Positions 26,846 to 35,317 of a DNA stretch of 64,000 nt are shown here, one piece after another. The stretch comes from Gynurincola endophyticus (GTDB taxonomy: Bacteria > Bacteroidota > Bacteroidia > Chitinophagales > Chitinophagaceae). Below the pieces are notes generated by a model. It ran no database searches and had not been told where the DNA came from. It was given only the letters and a program-made list of their open reading frames with translations. Positions within the stretch are counted from its first letter, which is position 1; every line of letters begins with the position of its first letter. Location of the stretch: positions 124,001 through 188,000 of the forward strand of contig NZ_RCWL01000001.1 of NCBI RefSeq assembly GCF_003991195.1, in the 5' to 3' direction. The position numbers and the translations under genes are program-made.

Positions 26846-27627
26846 TCCATATTGGGATAAGTACGTTGCATATATTGCATTTCAGCTAAGATAAAGCCAA
26901 TATGTTCGGTGTGCAGCCCTTGTTTACCACCTTTTTGTTGAATAAGGTTGATATGAAAGGATACAGGTATAGGGAGTTCGGCTTTTTCTAATACATCCTC
27001 AATTGCTGCAATATATTTTTCTTTCAGGCTTTCAATATCATACGCTTTCAGACTTAATTCATAATCAGCCGGGTTAAATAATTCGCTCAGGTAAGGAAGC
27101 AGATAGTGAATGGCATTGTTCATTCTGGTTTTGCTTTCTTCGGTACCATCGCCGAGTCTGATGACCCATTCACTACTCCATCGAACGTGGTAGGTAACTT
27201 CTTTGAGCGACTTTATGGCAATAGCCCGGATGGTATCATCTTCATGCTGAGTGAGCATATTTAACAGCTGGTATTGATAATGACTGAAGAAAAAGAGTTT
27301 TGCGATGGTTTGTGCCCAATCCCCATTGGGTAGTTCACAGAGAAGCAGATTGTGGAACGCTCTGTTATCTCTTAAAAAAGCCAGCTCATCTTCGTTGGTA
27401 TATTGTTCAGGGCTCTGTACATCCTGATTAAGAAGATGTGCAATATATTGATAATAGGCCCTTGCCTGTCCTAGCTGATCAAGAGCCATATTAGTGAGAG
27501 CTATGTCTTGTTCCAATACGGGGCCGTGTCCGCACCACTCACTGTTTCTTTGTGAAAGAATGAGGTTAGAGTCGGCCATATAGAATAACCATTTAATTAA
27601 TGGAGTCGTATTTTTTGTAGCAGGCAT
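26839..27627 (-). CDS. paaC: Phenylacetyl-CoA epoxidase subunit PaaC
   Basis: Structural subunit of the diiron ring epoxidase; the ferritin-like fold keeps the shape but has fewer metal ligands than PaaA. 262 residues: GHGPVLEQDIALTNMALDQLGQAR near 30, then KEVTYHVRWSSEWVIRLGDGTEES, both hallmarks. The first 16 residues may be non-native; the second Met (MADSNLILSQRNSEWC) is an alternative start. Follows paaB by 1 nt. Confidence 0.92.
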   Translation of the reverse strand: MPATKNTTPLIKWLFYMADSNLILSQRNSEWCGHGPVLEQDIALTNMALDQLGQARAYYQYIAHLLNQDVQSPEQYTNEDELAFLRDNRAFHNLLLCELPNGDWAQTIAKLFFFSHYQYQLLNMLTQHEDDTIRAIAIKSLKEVTYHVRWSSEWVIRLGDGTEESKTRMNNAIHYLLPYLSELFNPADYELSLKAYDIESLKEKYIAAIEDVLEKAELPIPVSFHINLIQQKGGKQGLHTEHIGFILAEMQYMQRTYPNMEW

Positions 27628-27628
27628 C

Positions 27629-27988
27629 TTACATGTGTTTTACTTCGTCGGGTAAATCGTAGAACGTCGGGTGACGGTAAATTTTATCTTGTGCCGGATC
27701 GTAAAAGGAGCCGGCATCTTCAGGTTGAGAGGCGTGAATATTTTTACTCTCTACCACCCAGATACTTACGCCTTCCATTCGACGGGTATAAACATCTCTG
27801 GCATTTTCAATTGCCATATTTGCATCGGCCGCGTGCAGGCTACCTACGTGTTTGTGGTCAAGCCCTTGCTTATGGCGAATAAATACTTCCCATAAAGGCC
27901 ATTCATTTTCTGCAGAAAACTGCGCATTACTGGTATTTCCACCACCGTCAGGAATATCTCCGTAATAATATTTATTGATAGCAAACAT
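27629..27988 (-). CDS. paaB: Phenylacetyl-CoA epoxidase subunit PaaB
   Basis: 119-residue subunit that bridges PaaAC dimers. Visible PaaB text: WPLWEVFIRHKQGLDHKHVGSLHAADANMAIENARDVYTRR and SIWVVES. The insertion DPAQDKIYRHPTFYDLP is typical. Its start overlaps the paaA stop by one base (ATG/TAA), so translation is coupled. Confidence 0.92.
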   Translation of the reverse strand: MFAINKYYYGDIPDGGGNTSNAQFSAENEWPLWEVFIRHKQGLDHKHVGSLHAADANMAIENARDVYTRRMEGVSIWVVESKNIHASQPEDAGSFYDPAQDKIYRHPTFYDLPDEVKHM

Positions 27989-28935
27989 TAAGCTGATTTT
28001 AGAATTTTCTTAGATTGTTTTTCTGCATATACTTTAGCAGCTTCTCTGACCCATGCGCCATCGTCCCATGCTTTTTTTCGTGCTGCTAATCTTTCTTTAT
28101 TGCAAGGGCCGTTTCCTTTCACTACCGCCCAGAATTCTTCCCAATCAATTTCTCCAAAGTCATAATGTTTACGTTCTTCATTCCATTTAAGGTCAGGGTC
28201 TGGTAAAGTCATGCCCAGCAATTTAACTTGCCCGGCAATCATATCAATAAATTGTTGCCTGAGTTCGTCGTTACTTTTTCTTTTAATTTTCCACTTCATG
28301 CTTTGGTCAGAGTGAGTGGAGTCAGCATCTTTTGGCCCGAACATCATGAGAGAAGGCCACCACCATCTGTTGATCGCGTCCTGGCACATTTGCTTTTGGG
28401 TTTCTGTTCCTTTCGACAAAACCAGCAGACTTTCAAACCCCTGGCGTTGGTGAAAACTTTCTTCTTTACAGATTCTGACCATTGCCCGGGCATAAGGGCC
28501 ATAAGACGTTCTGCAAAGCATTACCTGATTGAGGATAGCGGCACCGTCAACCAGCCAACCGATTGCACCCATGTCGGCCCAGGTGAGTGTTGGGTAATTA
28601 AAAATGGAAGAATACTTTGCTTTACCGCTGTGTAAATCTTCGATCATCTGGTCTCTGGAAGTTCCGAGTGTTTCAGCTGCAGAATACAGGTAAAGTCCGT
28701 GACCGGCTTCATCCTGCACTTTGGCTAACAGAATAGCTTTTCTTTTCAGGCTGGGGGCACGGGTAATCCAGTTACCTTCCGGTAACATGCCAACGATTTC
28801 GGAGTGTGCGTGCTGGCTGATCTGGCGAACCAGATTTTTGCGATAAGCGTCTGGCATCCAATCGAGTGGCTCTATCTTTACTTCCTGGTCGATTTTTGAC
28901 TGGAAGAGTTGTTCATGCTGCATCATAACTAACAT
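27988..28935 (-). CDS. paaA: Phenylacetyl-CoA epoxidase catalytic subunit PaaA
   Basis: Diiron monooxygenase that epoxidises the aromatic ring of phenylacetyl-CoA. 315 residues. Metal ligands in two E-x2-H motifs: [20 protein letters not shown] and [15 protein letters not shown]. Further PaaA text: [25 protein letters not shown] and [12 protein letters not shown]. Three in-frame ATGs lie at 28935, 28926 and 28923; the last two (ATG ATG CAG) are equally possible starts. First gene of the paaABCDGIY operon, behind a promoter with the 14-bp palindrome. Confidence 0.95.
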   Translation of the reverse strand: MLVMMQHEQLFQSKIDQEVKIEPLDWMPDAYRKNLVRQISQHAHSEIVGMLPEGNWITRAPSLKRKAILLAKVQDEAGHGLYLYSAAETLGTSRDQMIEDLHSGKAKYSSIFNYPTLTWADMGAIGWLVDGAAILNQVMLCRTSYGPYARAMVRICKEESFHQRQGFESLLVLSKGTETQKQMCQDAINRWWWPSLMMFGPKDADSTHSDQSMKWKIKRKSNDELRQQFIDMIAGQVKLLGMTLPDPDLKWNEERKHYDFGEIDWEEFWAVVKGNGPCNKERLAARKKAWDDGAWVREAAKVYAEKQSKKILKSA

Positions 28936-28945
28936 TTATGCAAGT

Positions 28946-28979
28946 TAAAGATACTAAAAATTGTGAAGAAAGCTAACAA
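28946..28979 (-). promoter_or_regulatory. Candidate paaA promoter
   Basis: Minus strand TTG (28979-28977), 23-nt spacer, TATCTTTA (28953-28946). The TTG lies inside the 14-bp palindrome, which fits repressor control. Confidence 0.5.
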
Positions 28980-28986
28980 TTGTTAG
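28973..28986. promoter_or_regulatory. Operator CTAACAATTGTTAG of the paa operon
   Basis: Perfect 14-bp palindrome 38 nt upstream of the first paaA ATG. A nearly identical copy (CTAACAACTGTTAG) lies before the tetR-paaE genes. Shared use on both promoters points to the adjacent TetR regulator. Confidence 0.7.
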
Positions 28987-29069
28987 TATGAGTTGGGAGG
29001 AAAACAGGATAACGGAGGTAGGAAATAAAAAATTGCAGCCTGTGTGCTTTTATGAATTAAGATAAATAA

Positions 29070-29098
29070 AAAAATCCCTCCGTTGAGGAGGGATTTTT
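29070..29098. terminator. Bidirectional terminator
   Basis: 12-bp perfect stem (29070-29081 with 29087-29098), A-tract and T-tract on the two sides. It ends the tetR-paaE-small-gene transcript before the paaA promoter. Confidence 0.85.
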
Positions 29099-29104
29099 TG
29101 TTGA

Positions 29105-29320
29105 TTATTTTCTTTTGGCCAGAATGACGGCTCCCAACAGAAGGGATGCGACGCCTGCTCCCACCCAAACATATCCGTTTTGCTCTTTTTTAGCGTCTTT
29201 TGCACCGATTTCGACATTGCCGATTTCAAGTGAGCTACCACTGTTTTGTACAATTTGGAATCCTCTATATCCTAGATAAATGCCTGCAATTATGAGAATA
29301 AATCCGATAACTGATTTCAT
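29105..29320 (-). CDS. Small two-helix membrane protein (DUF3185-like)
   Basis: 71 residues with a membrane helix at each end (IGFILIIAGIYLGYRGF and VWVGAGVASLLLGAVILAKRK) and a short polar loop with EIGAKDAKKEQNG. The arrangement resembles DUF3185-family proteins. It is the last gene after paaE, 11 nt away, and is followed by a strong terminator. A direct link to phenylacetate metabolism is not evident; it may only share the transcript. Confidence 0.7.
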   Translation of the reverse strand: MKSVIGFILIIAGIYLGYRGFQIVQNSGSSLEIGNVEIGAKDAKKEQNGYVWVGAGVASLLLGAVILAKRK

Positions 29321-29331
29321 ATAGCGATATT

Positions 29332-30405
29332 TTAGTGATCAAAATCTACTGAAACGCAATCACTTGTAGGGTGTGATTGACAGGAGAGGATATATCCTTG
29401 TTCGACTTCATCTTCTTCCAGTGCGTAGTTTTGATCCATTCTTACCGTACCCTTGGTTAGTTTTGCTTTGCAGGTAGAGCAAACTCCTCCTTTACAGGCG
29501 AATGGTAAATTTGCACCTTCGGCTAAGGCTGCATCTAATAAAGAAATTCCTTCCTGTGCCAAAGGAAATGAAAATTGTATGCCATCAACTTTCACTTCAA
29601 CCTGACTCATTTTCTGATCACCGGATGCGCTGCTTTGCTGTTGTGTGTGAACCGGTGCTGTGGGCGCGTTAAATAATTCAAAATGAATTTGTTTGTTCGA
29701 GAGACCCTGATTCAAGAAATACTCTTTTGTGCTGAATATCAGTTCAGCAGGCCCACAAACAAAAACATGTTGAATATGATCATAGTGGATTAATTTCCCC
29801 TTGAACTGTTCCAGCTTTTCAGGTGAAATGCGGCCGGTATGCAGTTCACTGCTCATCTTTTCGCGGCTGAGCAGGTAGTGGATGGTTAATCTGTCAATAT
29901 ATTGATTCTTTAGATTTTCTAATTGTTCACGAAAGATAATAGAATGGCGAAAACTGTTTCCATAAATAAGGGTGAACTTTGCTTTCGGATAGTTTTGCAA
30001 AGTTGATTTGATCATGGAGAGTATAGGAGTGATTCCGCTTCCGGCAGCAATTGCCAGTAGATGCACGGGTTGATCAGGCAGTGCGGGAATCGTAAAGTGA
30101 CCGGTAGGTGGTAATACTTCAATACTTTCACCGGCTTTTGCCAGGTGGTGGATATAATTGGTAAAAATTCCGTTGGGGATTTTTTTTACGGCTACCCGCC
30201 ATTCATTGTCATTTACTCCGCTGCATATAGAATAGTTTCTTCTGTGTTCTATACCATTCTGAAATATCCTGAATATCAGGTTTTGCCCGGGTTGAAACTT
30301 AAAAACCGATTGTAAATTTTTAGGTACTTCCAATACCATAGAAACACAGTCACTGGTTTCGGGTTCAATAGCAGCAATCGTCAGCGGATAAAATTTGGTA
30401 CTCAA
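29332..30405 (-). CDS. paaE: Phenylacetyl-CoA epoxidase reductase PaaE
   Basis: Passes electrons from NADPH to the PaaA diiron centre. 357 residues: FAD domain (EHRRNYSICSG near 50), NAD domain (LAIAAGSGITPILSMIKS near 110-130, VFVCGPAELI near 215) and a C-terminal plant-type 2Fe-2S ferredoxin with CKGGVCSTC plus a fourth Cys in ILSCQSHP. The frame opens with TTG at 30405; no ATG or GTG fits, so a TTG start is likely. 13 nt behind tetR and apart from paaABCD, unlike the classical paaABCDE order. Confidence 0.92.
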   Translation of the reverse strand: MSTKFYPLTIAAIEPETSDCVSMVLEVPKNLQSVFKFQPGQNLIFRIFQNGIEHRRNYSICSGVNDNEWRVAVKKIPNGIFTNYIHHLAKAGESIEVLPPTGHFTIPALPDQPVHLLAIAAGSGITPILSMIKSTLQNYPKAKFTLIYGNSFRHSIIFREQLENLKNQYIDRLTIHYLLSREKMSSELHTGRISPEKLEQFKGKLIHYDHIQHVFVCGPAELIFSTKEYFLNQGLSNKQIHFELFNAPTAPVHTQQQSSASGDQKMSQVEVKVDGIQFSFPLAQEGISLLDAALAEGANLPFACKGGVCSTCKAKLTKGTVRMDQNYALEEDEVEQGYILSCQSHPTSDCVSVDFDH

Positions 30406-30418
30406 TGGTTCTAATTGT

Positions 30419-31009
30419 TTATTTTTTTAAACCACCAACCAGCATCAAGACCATATTTTCTTCAAGCTGATCGGCGGGGATTTTTCTTTTACTCCGGTGC
30501 CATGATTCAATGCCTGAAACTGCATGTAGTACAATCAATACTGCGGTGGGGGCATCAATTGATTTGATTTCACCATTTCTGATTCCTTCTTCAATTACTG
30601 CCGCAAATCGCTGGCGATAAGCGCGACGCTGATTCTGAAAGTTAGGAAGATAGGGCTCATTCAGGTGTTTCCACTCGCGGTCACTGACGTATACGGTTTC
30701 ATACTTATTGATCATCATTCGAATGTGGAACCTCAAAATATCCTCTACTTTTTCAAGAGAATTTTTCGGCTTCAATTCAACCTGTTCTATATTAGACATG
30801 AACTCTGTAGCAACCGTAAAACAGATTTCCTGTAAGATTTCTGCTTTAGAACTGATATGGTTGTATAAACTGGCAGCTTCCACCCCCACTTTTTCTGCAA
30901 GATCCCTCATTGAAGTAGCGGTATATCCCTTTTCTCTGAACAAACTTGCCGCTTGTTCAACAATTACATCTTTGCGAGTGGAGTGTTTACTGCTTTTAAT
31001 TTTTGCCAT
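30419..31009 (-). CDS. TetR-family regulator of the paa genes
   Basis: 196 residues, N-terminal TetR HTH (about 10-60: DVIVEQAASLFREKGYTATSMRDLAEKVGVEAASLYNHISSKAEIL) and an alpha-helical ligand domain. It is the first gene of the tetR-paaE unit and lies beside both paa promoters; each has the palindrome CTAACA-N2-TGTTAG. I infer that it represses both and responds to an acyl-CoA such as phenylacetyl-CoA, as known for the TetR-type PaaR regulators of other bacteria. Divergent from the kinase gene. Confidence 0.87.
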   Translation of the reverse strand: MAKIKSSKHSTRKDVIVEQAASLFREKGYTATSMRDLAEKVGVEAASLYNHISSKAEILQEICFTVATEFMSNIEQVELKPKNSLEKVEDILRFHIRMMINKYETVYVSDREWKHLNEPYLPNFQNQRRAYRQRFAAVIEEGIRNGEIKSIDAPTAVLIVLHAVSGIESWHRSKRKIPADQLEENMVLMLVGGLKK

Positions 31010-31017
31010 ATGCGTAT

Positions 31018-31025
31018 CAAATATA
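31018..31025 (-). promoter_or_regulatory. -7 element of tetR-paaE
   Basis: TATATTTG (exact TAnnTTTG) on the minus strand, 8 nt before the tetR ATG, so the leader would be only a few nucleotides. The 14-bp palindrome lies 9 nt further upstream, where the -33 contact would be. Confidence 0.55.
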
Positions 31026-31034
31026 ATAAAAATA

Positions 31035-31048
31035 CTAACAACTGTTAG
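31035..31048. promoter_or_regulatory. Operator CTAACAACTGTTAG upstream of tetR
   Basis: 14-bp palindrome with imperfect centre; differs from the paaA copy by one base. Sits in the -33/spacer region of the tetR promoter, which suggests autoregulation. Confidence 0.7.
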
Positions 31049-31132
31049 GAAAATAATTGCGATCAGGGGGATAATTTACTAAAATTTTGACTAACAAAAA
31101 GAAATAATAGATAAACCCTAAGATTTTGTTTG

Positions 31133-31140
31133 TAGGTTTG
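31133..31140 (+). promoter_or_regulatory. -7 element of the PfkB-family kinase gene
   Basis: TAGGTTTG (exact TAnnTTTG), 37 nt upstream of the kinase ATG. No good -33 partner is visible. Confidence 0.5.
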
Positions 31141-31177
31141 CACGCGTAAAATCAATTTCTTAGTAATCACATAGAAT

Positions 31178-32101
31178 ATGTCATTAATTGTAGTGGGTAC
31201 AATGGCTTTTGATGCTATTGAAACACCTTTTGGTAAGACTGATAAAATCGTTGGAGGATCAGCAACTTATGTAGCCTATTCTGCTTCAAACTTTGTAAAA
31301 GAAGTAAAACAGGTTTCAATTGTAGGCTTCGATTTTCCACAGGAAGAGCTCAATGATTTAAAAGAAAGAGGGGTAGATCTTGCAGGTGTTGAAGTAGTGA
31401 AGGATAAGAAGTCATTTTTCTGGAGTGGCCGCTACCATCTTGATATGAATACCCGCGATACGCTGGTGACAGATCTGAATGTATTAGCTGACTTTAACCC
31501 TGTTCTGCCTGATGAATACAAGAATGCAGAATTCTTAATGTTAGGTAACCTGGATCCTGAAATTCAGTTGTCTGTAATTAATCAGATGGCAAAACGCCCT
31601 AAGCTGGTGGTAATGGATACGATGAACTTCTGGATGGATATTAAAATGCCGGCTTTAGAGGAAGTACTGAAGAAAGTGGATGTTTTATTAGTAAATGATA
31701 GTGAAGCCCGTCAGCTGAGCGGACAATATTCTTTAGTAAAAGCCGCTAAAACAATTTTATCAATGGGGCCAAAATACCTTGTTGTTAAAAAAGGTGAACA
31801 CGGTGCATTATTGTTTCATGAAGACAAGGTATTCTTTGCTCCTGCTTTACCCCTCGAAGAAGTATTTGACCCAACCGGTGCCGGAGATACTTTTGCAGGT
31901 GGATTTATAGGGCATTTAGCAAAAACGAAAGATGTTTCTTTCGGAAATATGAAAACAGCGATTATCGTTGGTTCTGCTCTGGCTTCTTTCTGTGTAGAAA
32001 AATTCGGCGCAACCCGTTTGAAAGAAATTACCGAGGATGATTTAAGAAACAGAATTGATATGTTTATTCAGTTAGTAAATTTTGATATCAGATTGAAGTA
32101 A
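31178..32101 (+). CDS. PfkB-family carbohydrate/nucleoside kinase
   Basis: 307 residues of the ribokinase fold. The N-terminal glycine pair is in KIVGGSATYVAYSASNF (about 23-39). The C-terminal signature DPTGAGDTFAGGFIGHLA has the catalytic Asp of PfkB kinases. DTMNFWMDIK and LLVNDSEARQLSG resemble adenosine-kinase-like members conserved in Bacteroidota. The substrate cannot be fixed from the sequence. Monocistronic, with own promoter and terminator. Confidence 0.87.
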   Translation: MSLIVVGTMAFDAIETPFGKTDKIVGGSATYVAYSASNFVKEVKQVSIVGFDFPQEELNDLKERGVDLAGVEVVKDKKSFFWSGRYHLDMNTRDTLVTDLNVLADFNPVLPDEYKNAEFLMLGNLDPEIQLSVINQMAKRPKLVVMDTMNFWMDIKMPALEEVLKKVDVLLVNDSEARQLSGQYSLVKAAKTILSMGPKYLVVKKGEHGALLFHEDKVFFAPALPLEEVFDPTGAGDTFAGGFIGHLAKTKDVSFGNMKTAIIVGSALASFCVEKFGATRLKEITEDDLRNRIDMFIQLVNFDIRLK

Positions 32102-32121
32102 TTCTAATGATGTTTATATAT

Positions 32122-32152
32122 AACGCTGTGCAGGTTTTACTTGCACAGCGTT
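32122..32152 (+). terminator. Terminator of the kinase gene
   Basis: 11-bp perfect stem (32122-32132 with 32142-32152) followed by a T-run. Confidence 0.85.
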
Positions 32153-32458
32153 TTTATTTAGAGTATAAGTGAAGATGTTTGGACGATTAAGATTATTAAA
32201 AGAATTCAAAAGATGCTGCAGCTGCGCTTTGATTCATTCTATCTTATGATCACCATGTAAACATGAAGAGAATGAAGATAAAAAGCGAATGAAGTGTTGC
32301 CGATTAGCAGTTTCCCTTACTACCTTCATTCTCTTCATGTTTCCCATTAAGATCTGAAAATATTAACCATTAACGAATTAATAAGACCTTTCCGTATTCA
32401 TTCGCATAATTCCCATCAATCATATTTACTGTTACTATTGATAACGTATTCCCTTCTT
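32153..32458. other. Gene-free stretch containing a 19-bp inverted repeat
   Basis: Arms at 32259-32277 and 32324-32342 are exact reverse complements with a 46-nt spacer. A 30-codon frame on the minus strand (32370-32462) overlaps the stop of the lamin-tail gene in ATGA fashion and ends EYGKVLLIR, reminiscent of the end of a T9SS sorting tail; it could be a gene remnant. Nothing else is seen here. Confidence 0.5.
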
Positions 32459-34123
32459 TCATAAACTAAACTTACTGTTCAGATGGTGCAAAGTACCTAA
32501 CAATATATATACTCCGCTTCTGACTATACCGGTTTCTTTGATTATTATTATTCCTTTTCTGTTTAATGTGTAATGATGTAGTAGTTTGTGCTGGTTTCGT
32601 CCCCATCTGTCGTACAGGTATAAGTCCAGTATGTAGTTAGTTTCCGGTAATTCATAGTCTAGCACAATAAAATCATTTACCCCATCATTATCCGGTGTTA
32701 TTATGTGAGATCGTAACTTGAAATAGTTAGTGTTTTCGCTTATGAACATGCTCAGATACTGACTATTCTGTTGAGTAGGTGTCGCATAACCTGCATTTGC
32801 TGTAGCACTGGTTCAGTTATGGGGCGATTGTGTTGCTTCATTCAGGCTGATCCGTTCCAATGCTATACCTTTTGTTGTAGTATGTAAACGAAAATGCCAT
32901 TTCGAATCATAGATGATCTTGTCAATCACTGAACCGTCTTTGTATAATAATTGCCAATGTGCCGACTGATTGTTTAGTGCCGGCAAATTCTTAATTGCCA
33001 GTAATTGGCGTGGGTTCGGCTGATGTTTTGATTGCAGTTTTATTTCATTGCCGGTTAGAACCCAATAAGTATCAGGATAAATAGCTATATCTGTATGACT
33101 GATAGGTTGTAAATAAGAAAAACTGTTTTGATTATTTAAAAGGCCGATAAACAAATCTTTCGCATTAACCGGATAACTACCATTGTTAGTGATTTCAATA
33201 TATTCTATACCGTTCTGATCCGGATCTAACATGAATTCAGTAAACAATAGCTGTTGTTTCTGTGGTGGCTGAGGATACTGGATAATATAAACGCTATTGT
33301 CTTCAATAAGATTTCCTTTACAATCTTTTCAGTTGCTGAGTATCAGTTTGTATTGTTCCTGTAAGCTGAGATATTCTGTAATTTGTATGATCATTTGTTT
33401 TTCGTTAATAAAGTTGATATGGCTGATACTAAATGAATAGTTGGCAATGGTTGATAAAATGGCCAGCGTTCCCGTAACTTCCGGAAGCATGGGTTTGTCG
33501 AAATACAAAGTGACATGCTGAGCATCGGTTATAAAAGCGTTTTTTATAGTAGGCATACCTGTATCTGTTATAAAACGGCTAACGCTATTCTGTTTACCGG
33601 GTGTTCCGCCCGAATCGTCTACAGACGATTCATAGTTGACTTCTCCCATACAAGGAGCAGAGAGGTCAATCATTTCAATCGTAAAGCCACCTTGTTCTTT
33701 AAAAGAATCTTTATATCATTGAAGTGTATAGTGTATTTCATGAATGGTTTTTCCAGCAGGATCAATCAATAAGATTTTATCTTCATCATTGTTTAAATTG
33801 GGAAAGCCCGTAATTCCTATGGTAGGTCCGTAAACAGAAAAACTGCTTACATTATTTGTGCCGCAGAGAATTACATATTCATTTGGTGGCAAGCGATAGT
33901 TTGTTCTGATCAATGCAGCTGTTGCCGCATCTGCCAGTTGCCAGTTTAACAATGAAATGGTATCATTGGTGTTATTATAAACCTCAACAAATTCTGCGTT
34001 AGGTAACGATACTACCGGCGTTGGATCGGCCATAAACTCTGTAATAAGTAAGTCATATAGCCGGTATTGACTAAACAGTGGCTTGTAAGAAAGCAAAACA
34101 AATGATATCAGCAAGATTCGCAT
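32459..34123 (-). pseudogene. Two-lamin-tail-domain secreted protein, frame interrupted only by TGA codons
   Basis: One continuous frame of 555 codons from ATG 34123. Signal peptide (MRILLISFVLLSYKPLFSQ), lamin-tail domain 1 (LLITEFMADPTPVVSLPNAEFVE), a linker, lamin-tail domain 2 (LLFTEFMLDPDQNGIEYIEITN) and a gliding-motility-type C-terminal domain (ITPDNDGVNDF, YLYDRWGRN). Internal TGA codons occur at codons 136, 265 and 437 (33716, 33329, 32813), and a fourth at 555. The first reads Q-TGA-YKDSFKEQGGFTIEMID and the third SPHN-TGA-TSATANAGYATP; in this family both positions are normally Trp. Five other Trp codons are TGG. There is no TAA, TAG or frameshift inside. The WDG-type motif of the C-terminal domain is weak, which would fit decay. 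Either a pseudogene or a gene with UGA readthrough. Confidence 0.75.
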
Positions 34124-34288
34124 AGTGTCGTTTATTTATATATACGTAACCTGATAACAACTGGTTTGGCAGAAAAGAATAAAATTTGCAGAATGAGCGG
34201 GCTGTTTTAAACGTTGATCTGTAATGATAAGGTTATCAGTGATTTAAGAGGGCATGACTTTGGTAATATTATTACTAAAAGAAAAGCT

Positions 34289-34684
34289 ATGTTACTAAGA
34301 GTATTAAACATGATATTGGTGATCCTGGCCATCTTTTTAGCCGTTAGGTTTGGTACTGATATGATCACCCTTAATGAAGAAATGGTAAGCGTTTACAGAC
34401 ACGTTAACTTTTCTGACGGAGCGATTAAGTTTACCGGTATTGTTCTTATTGCGAGTGCATTATTGCTATTGCTTAGAAAAACTTTCGTAGCCGGAAATAT
34501 ACTTCTAATATTACAGGCGCTGATGTTGTTCGTTTTAAATGCAGTACAAGGTGACGGTAAAGGAGCAGTAATGGCGTTACCGTTTATTATTTTACATATT
34601 ATCATTCTATTATTGAGATATCCTTTTGTGAATGTACTGATCAAAGAACATCGTCATCCGAATGAACCGGAGCCTAAACGATAA
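34289..34684 (+). CDS. Small integral membrane protein, four helices
   Basis: 131 residues from the ATG at 34289 (an upstream TTG is unlikely). Four hydrophobic segments: VLNMILVILAIFLAVRFG, FTGIVLIASALLLLL, NILLILQALMLFVLNA, and LPFIILHIIILLL; the C-terminus KEHRHPNEPEPKR is charged and cytoplasmic. The fold resembles small DoxX/YphA-like proteins, but I cannot name a family. A methyltransferase gene follows after 92 nt. Confidence 0.65.
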   Translation: MLLRVLNMILVILAIFLAVRFGTDMITLNEEMVSVYRHVNFSDGAIKFTGIVLIASALLLLLRKTFVAGNILLILQALMLFVLNAVQGDGKGAVMALPFIILHIIILLLRYPFVNVLIKEHRHPNEPEPKR

Positions 34685-34776
34685 AAGGTACTGACTGAAA
34701 TCATACTTTATGATTCAATTAAATATTTCTTTTGTAAAGCAGTAATCATCTGCCTGTAAATAAAAGAAAGTTAACT

Positions 34777-35310
34777 ATGGAACTTCAGGATGCGATCAAT
34801 CTGATTGATTTTTCAGATAAAATGAAATTTTCAAAAGCAATGCAGTGGGCAGATCTAGGCTGTGGAAGCGGCCTTTTTACCACTGCATTGTCTTATCTGT
34901 TACCGGTTAAAAGTCATGTAAAAGGTGTTGATAAGGAACTACAACGTTTTTTTGACGAGCCCAGGCCGGGTGTTTCACTTGATTTTCTCAAGGCTGATTT
35001 TCAAAAAGACAGACTGTTGTTACCGCCATTAGATGGATTGCTGATGGCAAATTCACTACATTATGTAAAGGATAAGCAAGTGTTATTGCAAAAACTCAGG
35101 CAACATCTAAAACCACAACATCACTGGTTGATTGTAGAATACGATACCCAGGTTCCGAATCCCTGGGTGCCATATCCGATTCAGTTCAATGCTTTAAAGG
35201 AATTGTTTTTAGAAATGAATTACAGTGAAATTCATTATCTGCGGCATATTTCTTCGAGATACGGGCATGGGAATATATATGCCTGTATTATTAGTTCTTC
35301 CAATCTCTAG
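34777..35310 (+). CDS. Class I SAM-dependent methyltransferase
   Basis: 177 residues. Motif I ADLGCGSGLFTTALS (about 26-40), Asp of motif II in VKGVDKE, FLKADFQKDRLLLPPLDGLLMANSLHYVKDK (motif III-IV region), and WLIVEYDT. Shorter than most family members; substrate unknown. The antiporter gene starts 7 nt later, so both are likely co-transcribed. Confidence 0.82.
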   Translation: MELQDAINLIDFSDKMKFSKAMQWADLGCGSGLFTTALSYLLPVKSHVKGVDKELQRFFDEPRPGVSLDFLKADFQKDRLLLPPLDGLLMANSLHYVKDKQVLLQKLRQHLKPQHHWLIVEYDTQVPNPWVPYPIQFNALKELFLEMNYSEIHYLRHISSRYGHGNIYACIISSSNL

Positions 35311-35317
35311 TTGATTT

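Noticed and set aside
32459-34123. Selenocysteine as the meaning of the in-frame TGA codons
   Set aside because: Several TGA sites sit at Trp positions, none is in a redox or Cys-like context, and I see no SECIS-like hairpin directly after the codons.
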